From contig OY997589.1 in assembly GCA_963921825.1 (NCBI GenBank), positions 83,932,523-83,996,522 of the forward strand: DNA of 64,000 bases. The letters are read 5' to 3'. Source of the DNA: Erodium maritimum (taxonomy: Eukaryota; Streptophyta; Magnoliopsida; Geraniales; Geraniaceae). The notes below the pieces were generated by a model that saw only the letters and a program-made list of their open reading frames with translations, was not told the origin of the DNA and did not search any database. The translations under genes were made by a program, and so were the position numbers. Below, piece by piece: positions 1-10,112 of this stretch (its first letter is position 1; each line of letters opens with the position of its first letter).

Positions 1-1374
1 TGAGCTAGCTGTGGTCTTGGCCTGAAAACATGAGGTGCTGGATTAGGTGGCCTATGTTGGGTTGCCTTCACTTTGACCCTATGCTCTTCCCTCTTTGCAA
101 GGTGCATAGCCTGGGATAATGTATGAGGATCATACATCAAGACCTCCACTTCTAGCTTTGGATCCAAACCAGCTATGTAATTAGAGACAAAGTATGCTTC
201 AGTTGAGTATGGAGCTCTACTCAACACTAAGAATCTAAGCTCCTCAAACTTGTCATCATATTCAGCTAGTGAGCCTTCTTGCCTTAGTTTTTTAAATTCA
301 CTCTCAACATTAGAGTGCCCTATATCTTCAAATTTCATAGAGAGGTCCTCACAGAACCTTTCCCAAGGTATCACTCCTCTTCCCAAAGAATACTCTGCAT
401 ACCAGTACTCAGAAGATCCAGCTAAATGTAGTGAAGCCACTCGGACCTTATGCTCCTCAAGAATGGCACAGTACTGGAAATACACATTGCACTTCCTAAT
501 CCAGTTTCTTACTCCTTTGCCATCAAAAATAGGAAAGATTAGGTTTGGGGTTTTGAATGTAAATTCAGGTATAGTGTTTGCAGTGTAGACTGGTTGGATC
601 AGGTTTTGTTGGGGTAGTGTGGCATTGGTTACAATGGGGTTCATAACTGGGTAGGCATATTGTTGTTGGCATGTGGGAAATGTGGGAATCTGGTTCATAT
701 ACTGGGGAAACATCAGCTGAGGAGCAAACATATAAGGGTTTTGGGGGAAAAATTTTTGGGACTGTTGTAGTAGCTGTGGTTGGAGTATTTGTGGTATGGT
801 TTGTGGTTGGTTAGGAGAAGGTTGTAGCACCTGGGTTTGTGGTATGGCTTGAGGTTGTAGTGGTATGACTTGAGGTTGTAGTGGTGATGGTTGATGTGGT
901 TGTTGGTTGGTGGTTTGTTGGTTTGGGGAGGGTATATTTGGTGGTGGTAAAGGGTTGGCTTGTGGGTTCTCGGGTAGCAGCTTCCTGTTCACTGGGTTCT
1001 GGGGTTGTGAAACCCAGGAAGAAACTTCAGAGATGGTGTGGTTCTTGGGTATTTGCTGTGACCCAGGGTCAGGTGGTTGAGCAGGGTGAGGTGAATATGT
1101 GAGACACTGCGGGGTAATGGGGACTTGGTGTTGGCCAACGGGGACCTGAATGTGACCTCTCGTGGTATGAGACCCAGATGGGTCTGTGCTCATCTGCCAT
1201 TGCGCCTTTTCCTCCATTAACAGGGCCATGTTTTTCCTCATCTCCTCCAGTCCAGTTTTGAGAGCATCGTTCTCATGTTGGGCCCGACGGTGTGCAACTC
1301 GTAGCTCCTCGACCTCGGTCGATTTACCAGTAGAGTCGACAGCAGAAATGGGTTCAGCTTCATGTTGGGTCTCC
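1..1374 (-). CDS. Ty3-type retrotransposon Gag, partial (runs off the window)
   Basis: Reading the minus strand from the ATG at 1374 (METQHEAEP) gives one uninterrupted frame of about 458 codons to base 1, with no stop. The order is a short charged helical stretch near residues 20-55 (EELRVAHRRAQHEND, MEEKAQWQ), a long Gln/Pro-rich linker, then a retrotrans_gag-type domain from about residue 270. Recognisable parts of that domain are FPIFDGKGVRNWIRKCNVYF, a WYAEYSLGRG stretch, and EYDDKFEELRFLVLSRAP followed by a segment ending in IAGLDPKLEVEV. In Ty3 elements this protein forms the virus-like particle. The start is chosen because it is the first ATG after the primer-binding site. The zinc knuckle and pol would lie left of the window. 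The open frame suggests a fairly young element. Confidence 0.85.
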
Positions 1375-1396
1375 ATCACAGGTTGCAGGAAGGAAG

Positions 1397-1408
1397 GCTC
1401 TGATACTA
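1397..1408 (-). other. Primer-binding site of the Ty3-type element (initiator tRNA-Met type)
   Basis: On the minus strand this reads TAGTATCAGAGC, one mismatch from the plant tRNA-iMet primer site TGGTATCAGAGC. It lies 2 bases inside the LTR edge and 23 bases upstream of the gag ATG. Confidence 0.8.
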
Positions 1409-1410
1409 CT

Positions 1411-2015
1411 TGTGATGATATTGTGGGTTTGGGATGCTTAGAAATGGATTTAGACCAGGAATCGAACTGAATTTGGTATTGATTTTCTAGGAAAGCTTAC
1501 AAATTCTCAAAAATTGATGAACCGAGCAAAATGTAAAAACTAACCTAGAAAATACAGAGAAAAATACCAAAACTTAGACACATCTTCAGTACAGTCCTGC
1601 CCTGCTATATCGTGCTCTCTTGCCTGCAGAACGCTCCACCACTGACGCTGACAGGTTGGGACCACTTGGCGCGTGATACACACGGTGCTGAGTGAAGAAG
1701 AAGCACAGTGCTGTGACACGTGCTCGGCACGCTGACCCTCTACTGAACGACACCGTTCTAACAGACTCGCTACTACTTATCCAAACGACGCCGCCTACCA
1801 TTAACCGAATTAACAGAAATATGAAAAGGGCCGGAACGAGGGTTTGTCGTGACATATCCGAATGCCGCAATAAAGAGATAAACGACTGTTTGACCTTGAA
1901 TGCAGAACACAAACGGTCGGGGATGGATTGAATGCGCAGGGTTAGTGGAGAGGATGCCTGAAGGAGCAGCGTAGAAGAATTGTGGTGCCACGCTGGCATA
2001 AATCCTCCTATTACA
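1411..2015 (-). repeat. 5' LTR of the Ty3-type element (outer edge inferred)
   Basis: The inner edge at 1411 (plus strand TGTGATGATA) is fixed by the primer site. The outer edge is placed at 2015 because the plus strand there ends in ATTACA, so the minus strand starts TGTAATAGG. This gives a TG...CA LTR of about 605 bp with similar ends. The partner LTR lies outside the window, so the outer edge is tentative; a target duplication would start with TTAGT (2016-2020). Confidence 0.5.
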
Positions 2016-2274
2016 TTAGTAAGGATTTGTTTAGAAAGCCCATGTATACGGGCTCGGCCCGGATTAAACATGGGCCGAGACATGCGGCCCGACTAATCAA
2101 CTGAGTCGAATCGCCGTGACTCTCCGAGTCAGATCGGTCGCTTCAGTCCGACACGAGTCAAAGCTTCGCAAACTGTGACTCTGTACTCTCTCCAGCTTAC
2201 CGAACCCACCCAAATCGGTCTCAGATTTGTTTCCCGGAAGAGAGTTAAGGAAAGGCACATAACCCAGAAGCTCG

Positions 2275-5200
2275 ATGGCACAGGAGAGCCAAGCGATCCA
2301 TCAAAGCAGCCGTAAAAATGGCTCCTTTAACCTCACCAAGCCAATTCGTTGCATAGTGAAGCTCGGTCAGTTTTTTATTTTTCCTTTTTCTGTCATTTTA
2401 TTCAATTGTATGAGCTGAAAATTTGGTTGATTTTATTGGCGTAGTGAGCCCACAACAGTGTCTGAAAATTGAAGTTTCATGAGTTCATTTGAGGTGTTAG
2501 ATTGATGATGAAGCTGTAAAAACTGAAACCCATGCTTTGATTTCAGCTGTTTGATTAAGAAACCATATGGGTTTGATGTGATATTACCAAATGATCTTTA
2601 GGAGAGAGTGAATAATTTTCTTCTTCTTTTGCTTGATTATGTGACTCTAATTTGATGTTGATCTTATTGCTGCAATGAACCCGCAACACTGTCTGCGAAA
2701 TGAAGTTTCATGAGGTCATTTGAGGTGTTAGATTGATGGTGAGCTGTAAAAACTGAAACCCATGTTTTGGTTTCAGCTGTTTGATTAAGAAACCACATGG
2801 GTTTGATGTGCTACTACCAAATGATCTTTGATCTTATTGTTGTAATGAACACGCAACACTGTCTGAAAAATGAAGTTCCATGAGTTCATTTTAGGTGAAT
2901 GATTGATGGTGAAGATGTAAAAACTGAAACCCATGTTTTGATTTCAGCTGTTTGATTAAGAAACCATATGAGTTTGATGTAATATTAGAAAAAAGGAAAA
3001 CGTTGTTTACACCCCCTTGACGACCTTTAGGAAACCTCCTACAGGTGAGGGGTTATCAGTAACGCACTGTCATCCACTGAATAGGTGATGGTTTTATCAG
3101 GGACATTGTCACCTTTTCAGTGTGTACCTAGTGGGTTTTTGATGAATAACGAAAGGTGACAGTGTGTTGCGGATAACCCCTCAGCTTTACAGTGTGTTTT
3201 TGAGAATCAAAGGTCGCTGAGGGTGTGTTAGGGAAGTTACCCCTTAGCAAAATGATCTCTAGGAGAGAATACAAAGGTGAAGAAGTTGGAAATTGACCGG
3301 GTTATATCGATGTATGGTTTGTGGCTGAGCACAGGAGGCTCAGCGATCACCTGCAAAAACGAAATAGAGAAGATAAACGAAGAAGATCTTAAAACAGTTT
3401 CGTCACAGCTGAGGCAAGCTATGAATCCAGGCAAGGTTATAGGGATGGATTGGAGCAAGAGACCCGGAGTTTCAGAAATATGTCCTGCTGTGGATGATCT
3501 TGAGGATCAGCATTCGTTAGACTCCAGCAGCTTCATTGTTGTTCATGGAGCAGGTTAGTTCGGTATCTTTCTTGTGCTGAATCGGAATTTATGTTCATAA
3601 ATAGCTATGAATAAATACATTATAGTCTTTATTTGCCTTGTAAAGTAAATGATTTGTTTCATTCTACATTTTTGGGTTAAGAGTCATAACTTAATGTATG
3701 CTTTGCTTAGCTTATTCGGTGTCTTTATGTTTATTTATAAGGATAATTGCAAAAAAGTACCCTGAGGTGTTCACTTTTTTTTTTGCAATTTGTAGCTATC
3801 TTCTTTGATAATTACAAAAAAGTTCAGGGTACTTTATTGCAATAAGCAAAAAATAGGGTTACGAGTTGCAGAAAATGAATACATCATGGTACTTTTTTGC
3901 AATCATCCCCTAACCTATTTCTGTGGCAATGTTTGGGTTTAGGTTCCTTTGGGCACTTTCAAGCTAGCAAATCGGGTGTTCATAAAGGTGGATTGAACCA
4001 ACCCTTGGTTAAGGCTGGTTTTGTTGCCACACGCATATCTGTAAGAGTCTTTAACTTGACAAGCACATCTGAAAAAACTTGTTCCCGGTTTTGTTGCAAA
4101 TCATTACGCATATCTAATTTTATTGTTGATTTCAGGTTACTACTCTCAATCTTGAAGTCGTTCGAGTTCTAGCTAGAGGTACAGAATGTAGAAATCATGA
4201 ATGTTTTTGCTTATATGCTTAGCTAGCTCGTAATCTCAGAGCTTAACGGTCTAAACAGTTACTTGTGTTTCTGTTGTAGAGGGTATTGCTTCTGTTGGCA
4301 TGTCTCCATTTTCATGTGGATGGTCAACCAGCAAAAGAAATGTTAGAATCATTCAGAATCATTGTTGTATTGAGGGATAATTGTAAAAAAGTACCTTGAG
4401 GTATTCATTTTTTGCAACTTGTAGCCCACTTTATTAATTGCAAAAAATACCCGAACTTGTCATTATGTTGCATTTTGTATAAAAATGACAAATTTACCCT
4501 TACAATTTAGATTTAAAAATAATAAGTAAAAAAAATCCAAATTTTCATATCCCTTAATTTTCTTCCTCTTTGTATTGTACCATACAAATAATAAGAAAGT
4601 TTAAGGGATATGAAATTTTGGATTTTTTATTTATGAATTATTATTTTTAAAATTTAATTTCCAAGGGTAAAATCGTCATTTCAAAACTAGTTAATACAAA
4701 ATGCACTAAAAAGTGCACTGGAACGAAGTTCAGGGCACTTTTTTCCATTACCAAGAAGAGGGCTACAAATTGCAAAAAGTGAATACCTCGGGTATTTTTC
4801 TGCAACTATACCTTGTTTGATTTGTACTGTATGCATACGACACTCACTATGTACTCTCTGTGTGTGTGTGTATCTACAGATGATTTCAACAGATTTGTCC
4901 ATGGTGGCTAATGCGATTGACTCTGGTTTTGTACCTGTAAGTTTGCCTATAGTTGATTTAAGGGATAATTGCAAAAAAAAGTACCCTGCGGTATTCATTT
5001 ATTTGCGACTTGTAGCCTTCTTTGATAATTATCCGTTCTTATTTACTTTGTAGGTATTGCATGGAGATGCAGTACTCGATGACTCACTGGTTCGATTTTA
5101 TTCAAGCGAAGTAAATATCCTCTACTTCTTATACATTACATGATTCGAGTTCATTCGATTTTCAGGGTTGCACCATATTGAGTGGAGATGTTATCATACG

Positions 5201-8200
5201 GCATCTAGCAGCAGAGCTAAACCCAGAATATGTCGTATTCCTCGTATCCATTACATAGTTTCAAGGGATAATTGCAAAAAAGTAATCGCAAAAAAGTGCT
5301 ATGAACTTGTCTTTTTTTTTGCACCTCGTATAAATTTGTTTCAAAATGAGGATTTCAGGGTACTCTTTGTACGTACGGTACGAAGAGAAAGAACAATAAG
5401 GGATATGAAAATTTGGATTTTTTTACTTATTATTTTTCAAATCTAAATTAGAAGGGTAAAGTTGACATTTTTATACAAATTACAACAAAAGACAAGTTCA
5501 CGGTACTTTTTCTTAATCATCAAAGGGGAGGGCTACAAGTTGCAAAAAATGAATACCTCAGGGTATTTTTTTGTTGTTGCAATTATCCCTAGTTTCTATT
5601 CAGACACTAATGTTTGACTTGTTATGTTAAACAATACTTGGTTTTTGTTTTCCATTTATCGGATATTAAAGACCAATGTTCTTGGAGTGTTCGATCGTCC
5701 TCCAACAGAACTAGGTGCAGTGCTCTTAAGGGAGATTGGTACGTGCATATGATATATACTCAATTGAGAATGTTGAGATAATTACTTACAGGAAAAATTG
5801 CGATAAACGACCCTCTTGTATGTGGTTTAGACAACTTGTGACCCTGAAGAAAAAACTCTTGCAACTTGTACCCCTGAACTTTCATATTTTTGCATCGTTA
5901 TCACAGTTAAAAAAGTCAACAAAAAGACTTATTTACCCCTCATTCTTTTGATTAGTTCAGGGTCACAAATTGTCAAAATGTCATACTTGAGTTGAGGGAC
6001 ATTTTTTTTTGCAGACATTCCCTTTTAATATAAAATTTTGTAGGTAACGTGCATGACTTATGGCCCATTTTGGGTGAAATCTGTCATTTTTCACTAACAG
6101 TGCAAAAAATGAAACTTCGGGACTACAAGTTGCCAAAATCTCAAGTACGATGGTCAATTTTCGCACTTTTCCTTTATATACTCGATAGAGAATCATTATT
6201 TTTTTATTAGAGCAGCTGTAGATGAAGACGGGAGCTGGTCTGTTGTAGAACCGAGCCCAGAGAATATGAAACAAGGTTAGTGAAACTATGAAAGATTCGC
6301 TACTCATTATTGTTCCGGTGTTTGGACATTTTTAGAGCATCCACACTCCACAGTGGAAGCGCCATGTCCAGGGGGTGCTTAGAGAGTGTGCCACGTAGGA
6401 GAGTGTTGAATGTCATGCGCTTAGTTTTCATCTACATTGCCCAACATCACCTAAGTGACACTCCGATTTTAATTCTTATTTTTGTAAATGATAGTTTTAA
6501 CAAGATATTATTTGTTTAAGAATCAAGTAAATGAAATAAGATTTTTGAGAGTTACAATGATGATTGAGAGAGACCTAGAATTTTGAGATATTTGTGGGAT
6601 GAGAGTTGTAGGAAATTGGGGGTATATTTAAAATAATAATGAGATAATTGCAAAAATGTATCTCTGAGACATTATTTTTTGCAACTTGTTGACCTCTTCT
6701 TTGATAATTACAAAAAGAACCCTGAACTTGTTTTTTGTTGCAATTTAATGACGATTTTACCCGTATAATCTAGATTTGAAAAATAATAAGTAAAAAACAA
6801 ATAAAAATCCAAATTGTAAGACAAGTTCATGACACTTTTTTGCAATTATCAAAGAAAAGGGCTACAAGTTGCAAAAAGTGAATATCTCCTGGCACTTTTT
6901 TTTGCAATTATACCCAAACTAATTGTTGGATTAATTTTGGTAATGATACCATTTCAATTTTTTATTAACTGTACCACGTGGCGCCGTGTGATTGGATGAG
7001 GCAGTGGAGGCGGTGACGCCTCACGTTGGCGCTCGCTGAGGCACTATCGCCTACAGTGCCAAGCGCCCCCCTTTTCTCCCCTGCTTTTGATGCTAAGCAT
7101 CCCCTAAACAGTGGGTGATAGGGGATGCTGGATGCTTAGTTAGCGAATTTAGTTTCTATTTACGATATTACATCGGATTTCAGAGTTTGGAATATGTTTG
7201 ATCGTGTTTTAAAATGGCAATGCCAATTAATATAAGGTTTCGACAGTTAAAATGACGGTGGCAGCTCATGATACTACGGGCGGAATGGAAACAAAGATAT
7301 CGGAAGCTGCAATGATAGCGAAACTTGGCATCGATGTTTACATAGTGAAGGTAATCTAGAACAACAATCGAGTGAAAACCCGAGGTTGGAATGAAAACTG
7401 AAAACCATCTATGTCCATTGGATTGGATTTTTGAACAGCTGAGATGTTTCCAAACTAGAGTTCAGCACTGACTTAACATTGGAAAGTTCCAAACTTAATC
7501 TTAGCCTTTGCAATCCAATGGCTATGGTTACTTTCCAGTTTTCATATCCAACTTTTAAATCTCCAGGTTTTCACCTGAGTGTTATTCCATCATTGCTATA
7601 AGGGATAGTTGCAAAAAAGTACCCTAAAGTGTTCACTTCTTGCAACTTGTAACCCTCTTCTTTGATATTTGCAAAAATGTGCCCTGAATTCGCCTTTTTG
7701 TTGTAATTTGTTTAAAAATAACGATTTCACCTTTACAGGTTAGATTTAAAAAGTAATAAGTAAAATACAAAAAAATTCAAATTCACATTCCTTGATTTTC
7801 TTCCTCTTTGTACTATACAAAGAATAAGAAATTTCGGGATATGAAGTTTTGGATTTTTTGTTCTTTAACTATTTAAAAAAAATTCCAAGGGTCAAATCGT
7901 CTATACAAAGAATAAGAAATCCAGGATATGAAATTTTGGATTTTTTGTTCTTTAATTATTTTTTAAAAATAAAAAAGTTCCAAGGGTCAAGTCGTCGTTT
8001 TGATACATATTTATACAAAATGCGACAAAAAGACAATGTCAGGGTACTTTTTTGCAATTATCAAAGGAAAGGACTACAAGTTGCAAAAAGTGAATACCTC
8101 AGAATATATTTCTTTTCAGTTCTCTTGTTATAACTGTTTAGCCGGAATATTCAGTTTTTTTCCCCTGACGGCACACAGGCAGCAACGAGCCACTCGGTGA

Positions 8201-8274
8201 GGGCCATGAGCGGAGAGTTGAGAGATGGCATCCCCAATGACTGGCTCGGGACTGTTATCAGGTTTAGAAGGTAG
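2275..8274 (+). CDS. IPK: Isopentenyl phosphate kinase
   Basis: Twelve exons: 2275-2365, 3335-3553, 3943-4040, 4136-4178, 4280-4341, 4880-4936, 5054-5089, 5166-5243, 5672-5738, 6213-6275, 7247-7350, 8179-8274. They sum to 1014 nt and give 337 aa. This amino-acid-kinase-fold enzyme phosphorylates isopentenyl phosphate to IPP with ATP, salvaging monophosphates back into isoprenoid synthesis, probably in the cytosol since no targeting peptide is evident. Visible motifs are the N-terminal IVKLGGSAIT nucleotide loop near residue 30, VVHGAGSFGHF near 98-108 (its His is the substrate-recognition residue of IPKs), PFSCGWSTSKR, SGDVIIRHL and AHDTTGGMETKI. Length matches plant IPK (about 330 aa). Exon 10 needs the acceptor at 6211-6212; the AG two bases earlier would create an in-frame stop. 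Eight of the eleven introns carry inserted repeats. Confidence 0.96.
2430..3270. repeat. Three-unit tandem repeat in IPK intron 1
   Basis: Three direct copies of a roughly 170-220 bp unit start near 2430, 2655 and 2835. Each contains a CAACA(C/G)TGTCTG stretch, a CATGAG(T/G)TCATTT stretch, CTGAAACCCATG and CAGCTGTTTGATTAAG. The third copy is interrupted by the element at 2990-3245 and resumes at AAATGATCTCTAGGAGAG. Confidence 0.8.
2990..3245. mobile_element. Foldback element, family E (copy 1)
   Basis: The ends read GGAAAACGTTGTTTACACC and GTTAGGGAAGTTACCCC. The inside carries the family hallmarks: a 'CAGTGTGT...GGTGACAGTGTG' palindrome and blocks 'GGTTATCAGTAACGCACTG'. Other copies are at 28620, 31134 and 61556. 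Confidence 0.7.
3741..3910. mobile_element. Foldback element, family A, short form (IPK intron 2)
   Basis: Starts GGATAATTGCAAAAAAGTA and ends TTTTTTGCAATCATCCCC. The centre is deleted, leaving about 170 bp of paired arms. Confidence 0.8.
4374..4812. mobile_element. Foldback element, family A, full length (IPK intron 5)
   Basis: A near-complete palindrome of about 440 bp. The left arm runs GGGATAATTG to the centre near 4575-4590 (TGTACCATACAA), and the right arm mirrors it. Each arm also holds an inner second copy of the terminal unit. Confidence 0.85.
4962..5035. mobile_element. Foldback element, family A, solo outer arm (IPK intron 6)
   Basis: GGGATAATTGC through the first arm unit, ending TTGATAATTATCC. 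It makes up about 74 of the 117 bp of intron 6 and ends 18 bases before the splice acceptor. Confidence 0.8.
5264..5590. mobile_element. Foldback element, family A (IPK intron 8)
   Basis: Starts AGGGATAATTGCAAAAAAG and ends TTGCAATTATCCCT. The left arm has lost most of its first unit. Confidence 0.85.
5791..6174. mobile_element. Foldback element, family I (IPK intron 9)
   Basis: A palindrome built like family A but with a different core. The left end is GGAAAAATTGCGATAAACG and the right end is GGTCAATTTTCGCACTTTTCC. The internal blocks CAACTTGTGACCCTGAA and CTACAAGTTGCCAAAA are inverted relatives. Confidence 0.65.
6334..7138. mobile_element. MITE with AGAGCATCCA-type ends, carrying a nested family A copy
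   Basis: The left end AGAGCATCCACACTCC pairs imperfectly with the right end GGGATGCTGGATGCT. The GC-rich subterminal blocks (GCCACGTAGG / ACCACGTGGCGCC) resemble known plant MITE families. A family A element at 6641-6915 sits inside it, so this element is older. Confidence 0.5.
6641..6915. mobile_element. Foldback element, family A (nested in IPK intron 10)
   Basis: Begins GAGATAATTGCAAAAATG and ends TTTTTTTGCAATTATACCC. The central palindrome is partly deleted. Confidence 0.8.
7361..7588. mobile_element. Foldback element, family N (IPK intron 11)
   Basis: The left arm (GTGAAAACCCGAGG, TGGAATGAAAACTG, TCCATTGGATTGG) is mirrored by the right arm (CAATCCAATGG, CCAGTTTTCATATCCAA, CCAGGTTTTCACC). 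The centre is near 7470. It abuts the family A copy at 7602. Confidence 0.65.
7602..8112. mobile_element. Foldback element, family A, with internally duplicated right arm (IPK intron 11)
   Basis: Begins AGGGATAGTTGCAAAAAAG. The block AAGAATAAGAAAT...TTTTGGATTTTTTGTTCTTT...CCAAGGGTCAA occurs twice (about 7820-7900 and 7908-7995). The right terminus is eroded after AATACCTCAG. Confidence 0.8.
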
Positions 8275-9082
8275 TCTAATCGTTTAGTGATCGAATGTTT
8301 GAATTCTTGATCTGATCGCTACACAAACACGATATGTAAAAACAATCGATGAGATATGCATTTGAATGAGCGAATTCAAGAAACTAATCTGATATATGTC
8401 ATGTAAGCTGAAATATATGCACAATAGGCTAGAAGATGCATGATACAAATGAAAGATTGTTAACATTGTTTTTATGGCGTATGATAAAAAGGGCCTTCAA
8501 GATTCAGGCTCGAACAGATTGGTGCTTTCTTACTTTAGTGAAGCATATCGGTGTTTTAAACTTTTTTTTCTTTCTTAATTTGGAAATAAAATGATACGAA
8601 ATGAAATAAAAAGAAAAGTTCATGGCGGGTTTCTTACAACCAAGAAAAAACGAACACAACAAGTTGCACAAAATAAACACTCATGGTATTTATCTGCAAT
8701 CATCCCATCAAAATACACATTGCATCGTGGGATGAACACGGTAGATATATTGATTTCACCTAAAAGGACTACTTCCAAGTCGCCTTGGCGGCGTTCGATG
8801 GACTGGATTTAAGAGCTATTGAAACGTTGGCGTGGGAGCAATCCTATGACCCCATCGATATCTTACAATTGTGTCAAATTATTTAGGAATCACTGAAGCA
8901 TCGAGAGTATCATGAATAAGCTAGCAACTTATGAAAACCCTTAAAACTCCTTTATTCTTTCTGCCGTCACATGAGAGAGCTCGTCGGACGGAGCATCCTC
9001 TCTATTTCGGTGCTCTCGCCGCTGGAGCACCCTAACACCGCCACGTCGTCGTACTTACGCCGCTGCCGTGCGAGCACTTTTT
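8275..9082. other. IPK to copia interval: no gene seen
   Basis: AT-rich 3' flank of IPK. It holds one eroded family A arm (8616-8706, ending CTGCAATCATCCC). A GC-rich block at 8985-9078 resembles the sequence just beyond the other end of the copia element (13672-13745). The open frames here are short and match no family I recognise. Confidence 0.6.
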
Positions 9083-9421
9083 TGTTCGGGTATAACAACG
9101 TGGAACAATGTTCAAGCAAGAAGTAACCAAGAGAAAATAAGCAATCCCACAAGAACACAAGAATTTACGTGATTCGGTAATTTGCCTACGCCCACGACCA
9201 CATTACTCTCTTCTTATTGCTCTTACTACGAATGAATAATTTTGGGGGGTTTACAAATACATGGTATTTATAGGAGAAGACAATAGGTAAATAGGTAGGA
9301 ATTATGCTTCCTAATCTTAATAGGAAATTTCTTCTATTTGTCTATTCAAGTCTCTTACATAAATCTATTAAGAAGACTAAAATTTTCCTAAACACAATAA
9401 GAAGTCTCCACAACCCTAGCA
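9083..9421 (-). repeat. 3' LTR of the minus-strand copia element
   Basis: 339 bp, plus strand TGTTCGGGTATAAC...CAACCCTAGCA, clearly homologous to 13336-13671 with scattered substitutions. On the minus strand a TATA box (CTATAAATA, 9265-9273) is intact here but degraded in the 5' LTR. Confidence 0.9.
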
Positions 9422-9433
9422 ATCCCCAATGCA
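9422..9433 (-). other. Polypurine tract of the minus-strand copia element
   Basis: The minus strand reads GCATTGGGGAT directly before the 3' LTR, the position and base bias expected of the plus-strand primer. Confidence 0.55.
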
Positions 9434-9509
9434 CCATCAATAAGCTTCTGAGGTAGTGCGATATCTTTCTTCAAATAACCGTGAAGGCTAGCTGAAGTTA
9501 TGCATAACT

Positions 9510-10112
9510 TCAGATTCTCCGTTGTAACCAGGTCAACATATATGCAGGATTCTTTGACCCAAGGATTTTCTTCGAGGACAAAGTACCATCATTCATTAAT
9601 CCTCTAATGAAATGATATCTCAACTGAATATGCTTCGTCCTAACATAAAACACATGATTTTTGGCTAGGTGAATGACGCTTTGACTGTCGCTATACAAAA
9701 CATTGTTTGCCTATTTCTTCCCTAACTCCTCTAAGAAATTCTTCAACTAAATCATTTCCTTTATGGATTATGAAATAGCCATGTACTCTATTTCAGTGGT
9801 TGAAATAGCAACACTCTTCTGTATTCGAGGCATCCAACTAACTATTGTGACACCCAAAGTAAAGATATATCATGTAATTCTCTTCCTTGTACCCAAGCAT
9901 CCACCTAAGTCTCTATCAGAAAACGCTTCTAAGATCATATCCTTTTTCTTGAAATGTAGTGCAACCTTTGAAGTTCCTTTCAAGTAGCAAAAAAACCAAT
10001 TGACTCCTTCCCAATGCGCTCTACCAAGATTAGACATGAATCTACTAACAACTCCCACTGCATGTGCAATGTCTAGTCTTGTGCAAACCATTGCATACAT
10101 CAAACTGCCCAC
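9510..10112 (-). pseudogene. Copia RNase H domain remnant
   Basis: Two frames together give the copia RNase H signature. The frame at 10112-9870 contains MGSLMYAMVCTRLDIAHAVG, SRFMSN and a WFFCYLKGTSK motif. The frame at 9698-9510 contains YSDSQSVIHLAKN followed by RTKHIQLRYHFIR. Frameshifts and stops separate them. It degraded the RNA template in the active element. Confidence 0.85.

Noticed and set aside
1586..2083. A 165-codon minus-strand open frame upstream of IPK
   Set aside because: It overlaps the inferred LTR of the Ty3-type element and matches no protein family I recognise.
7849..8133. Open frames of 60-120 codons within the palindromic elements
   Set aside because: They are AT-rich Phe/Lys/Asn/Ile frames repeated in each family A copy and mirrored between arms. 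They fit chance frames in element DNA, not genes.
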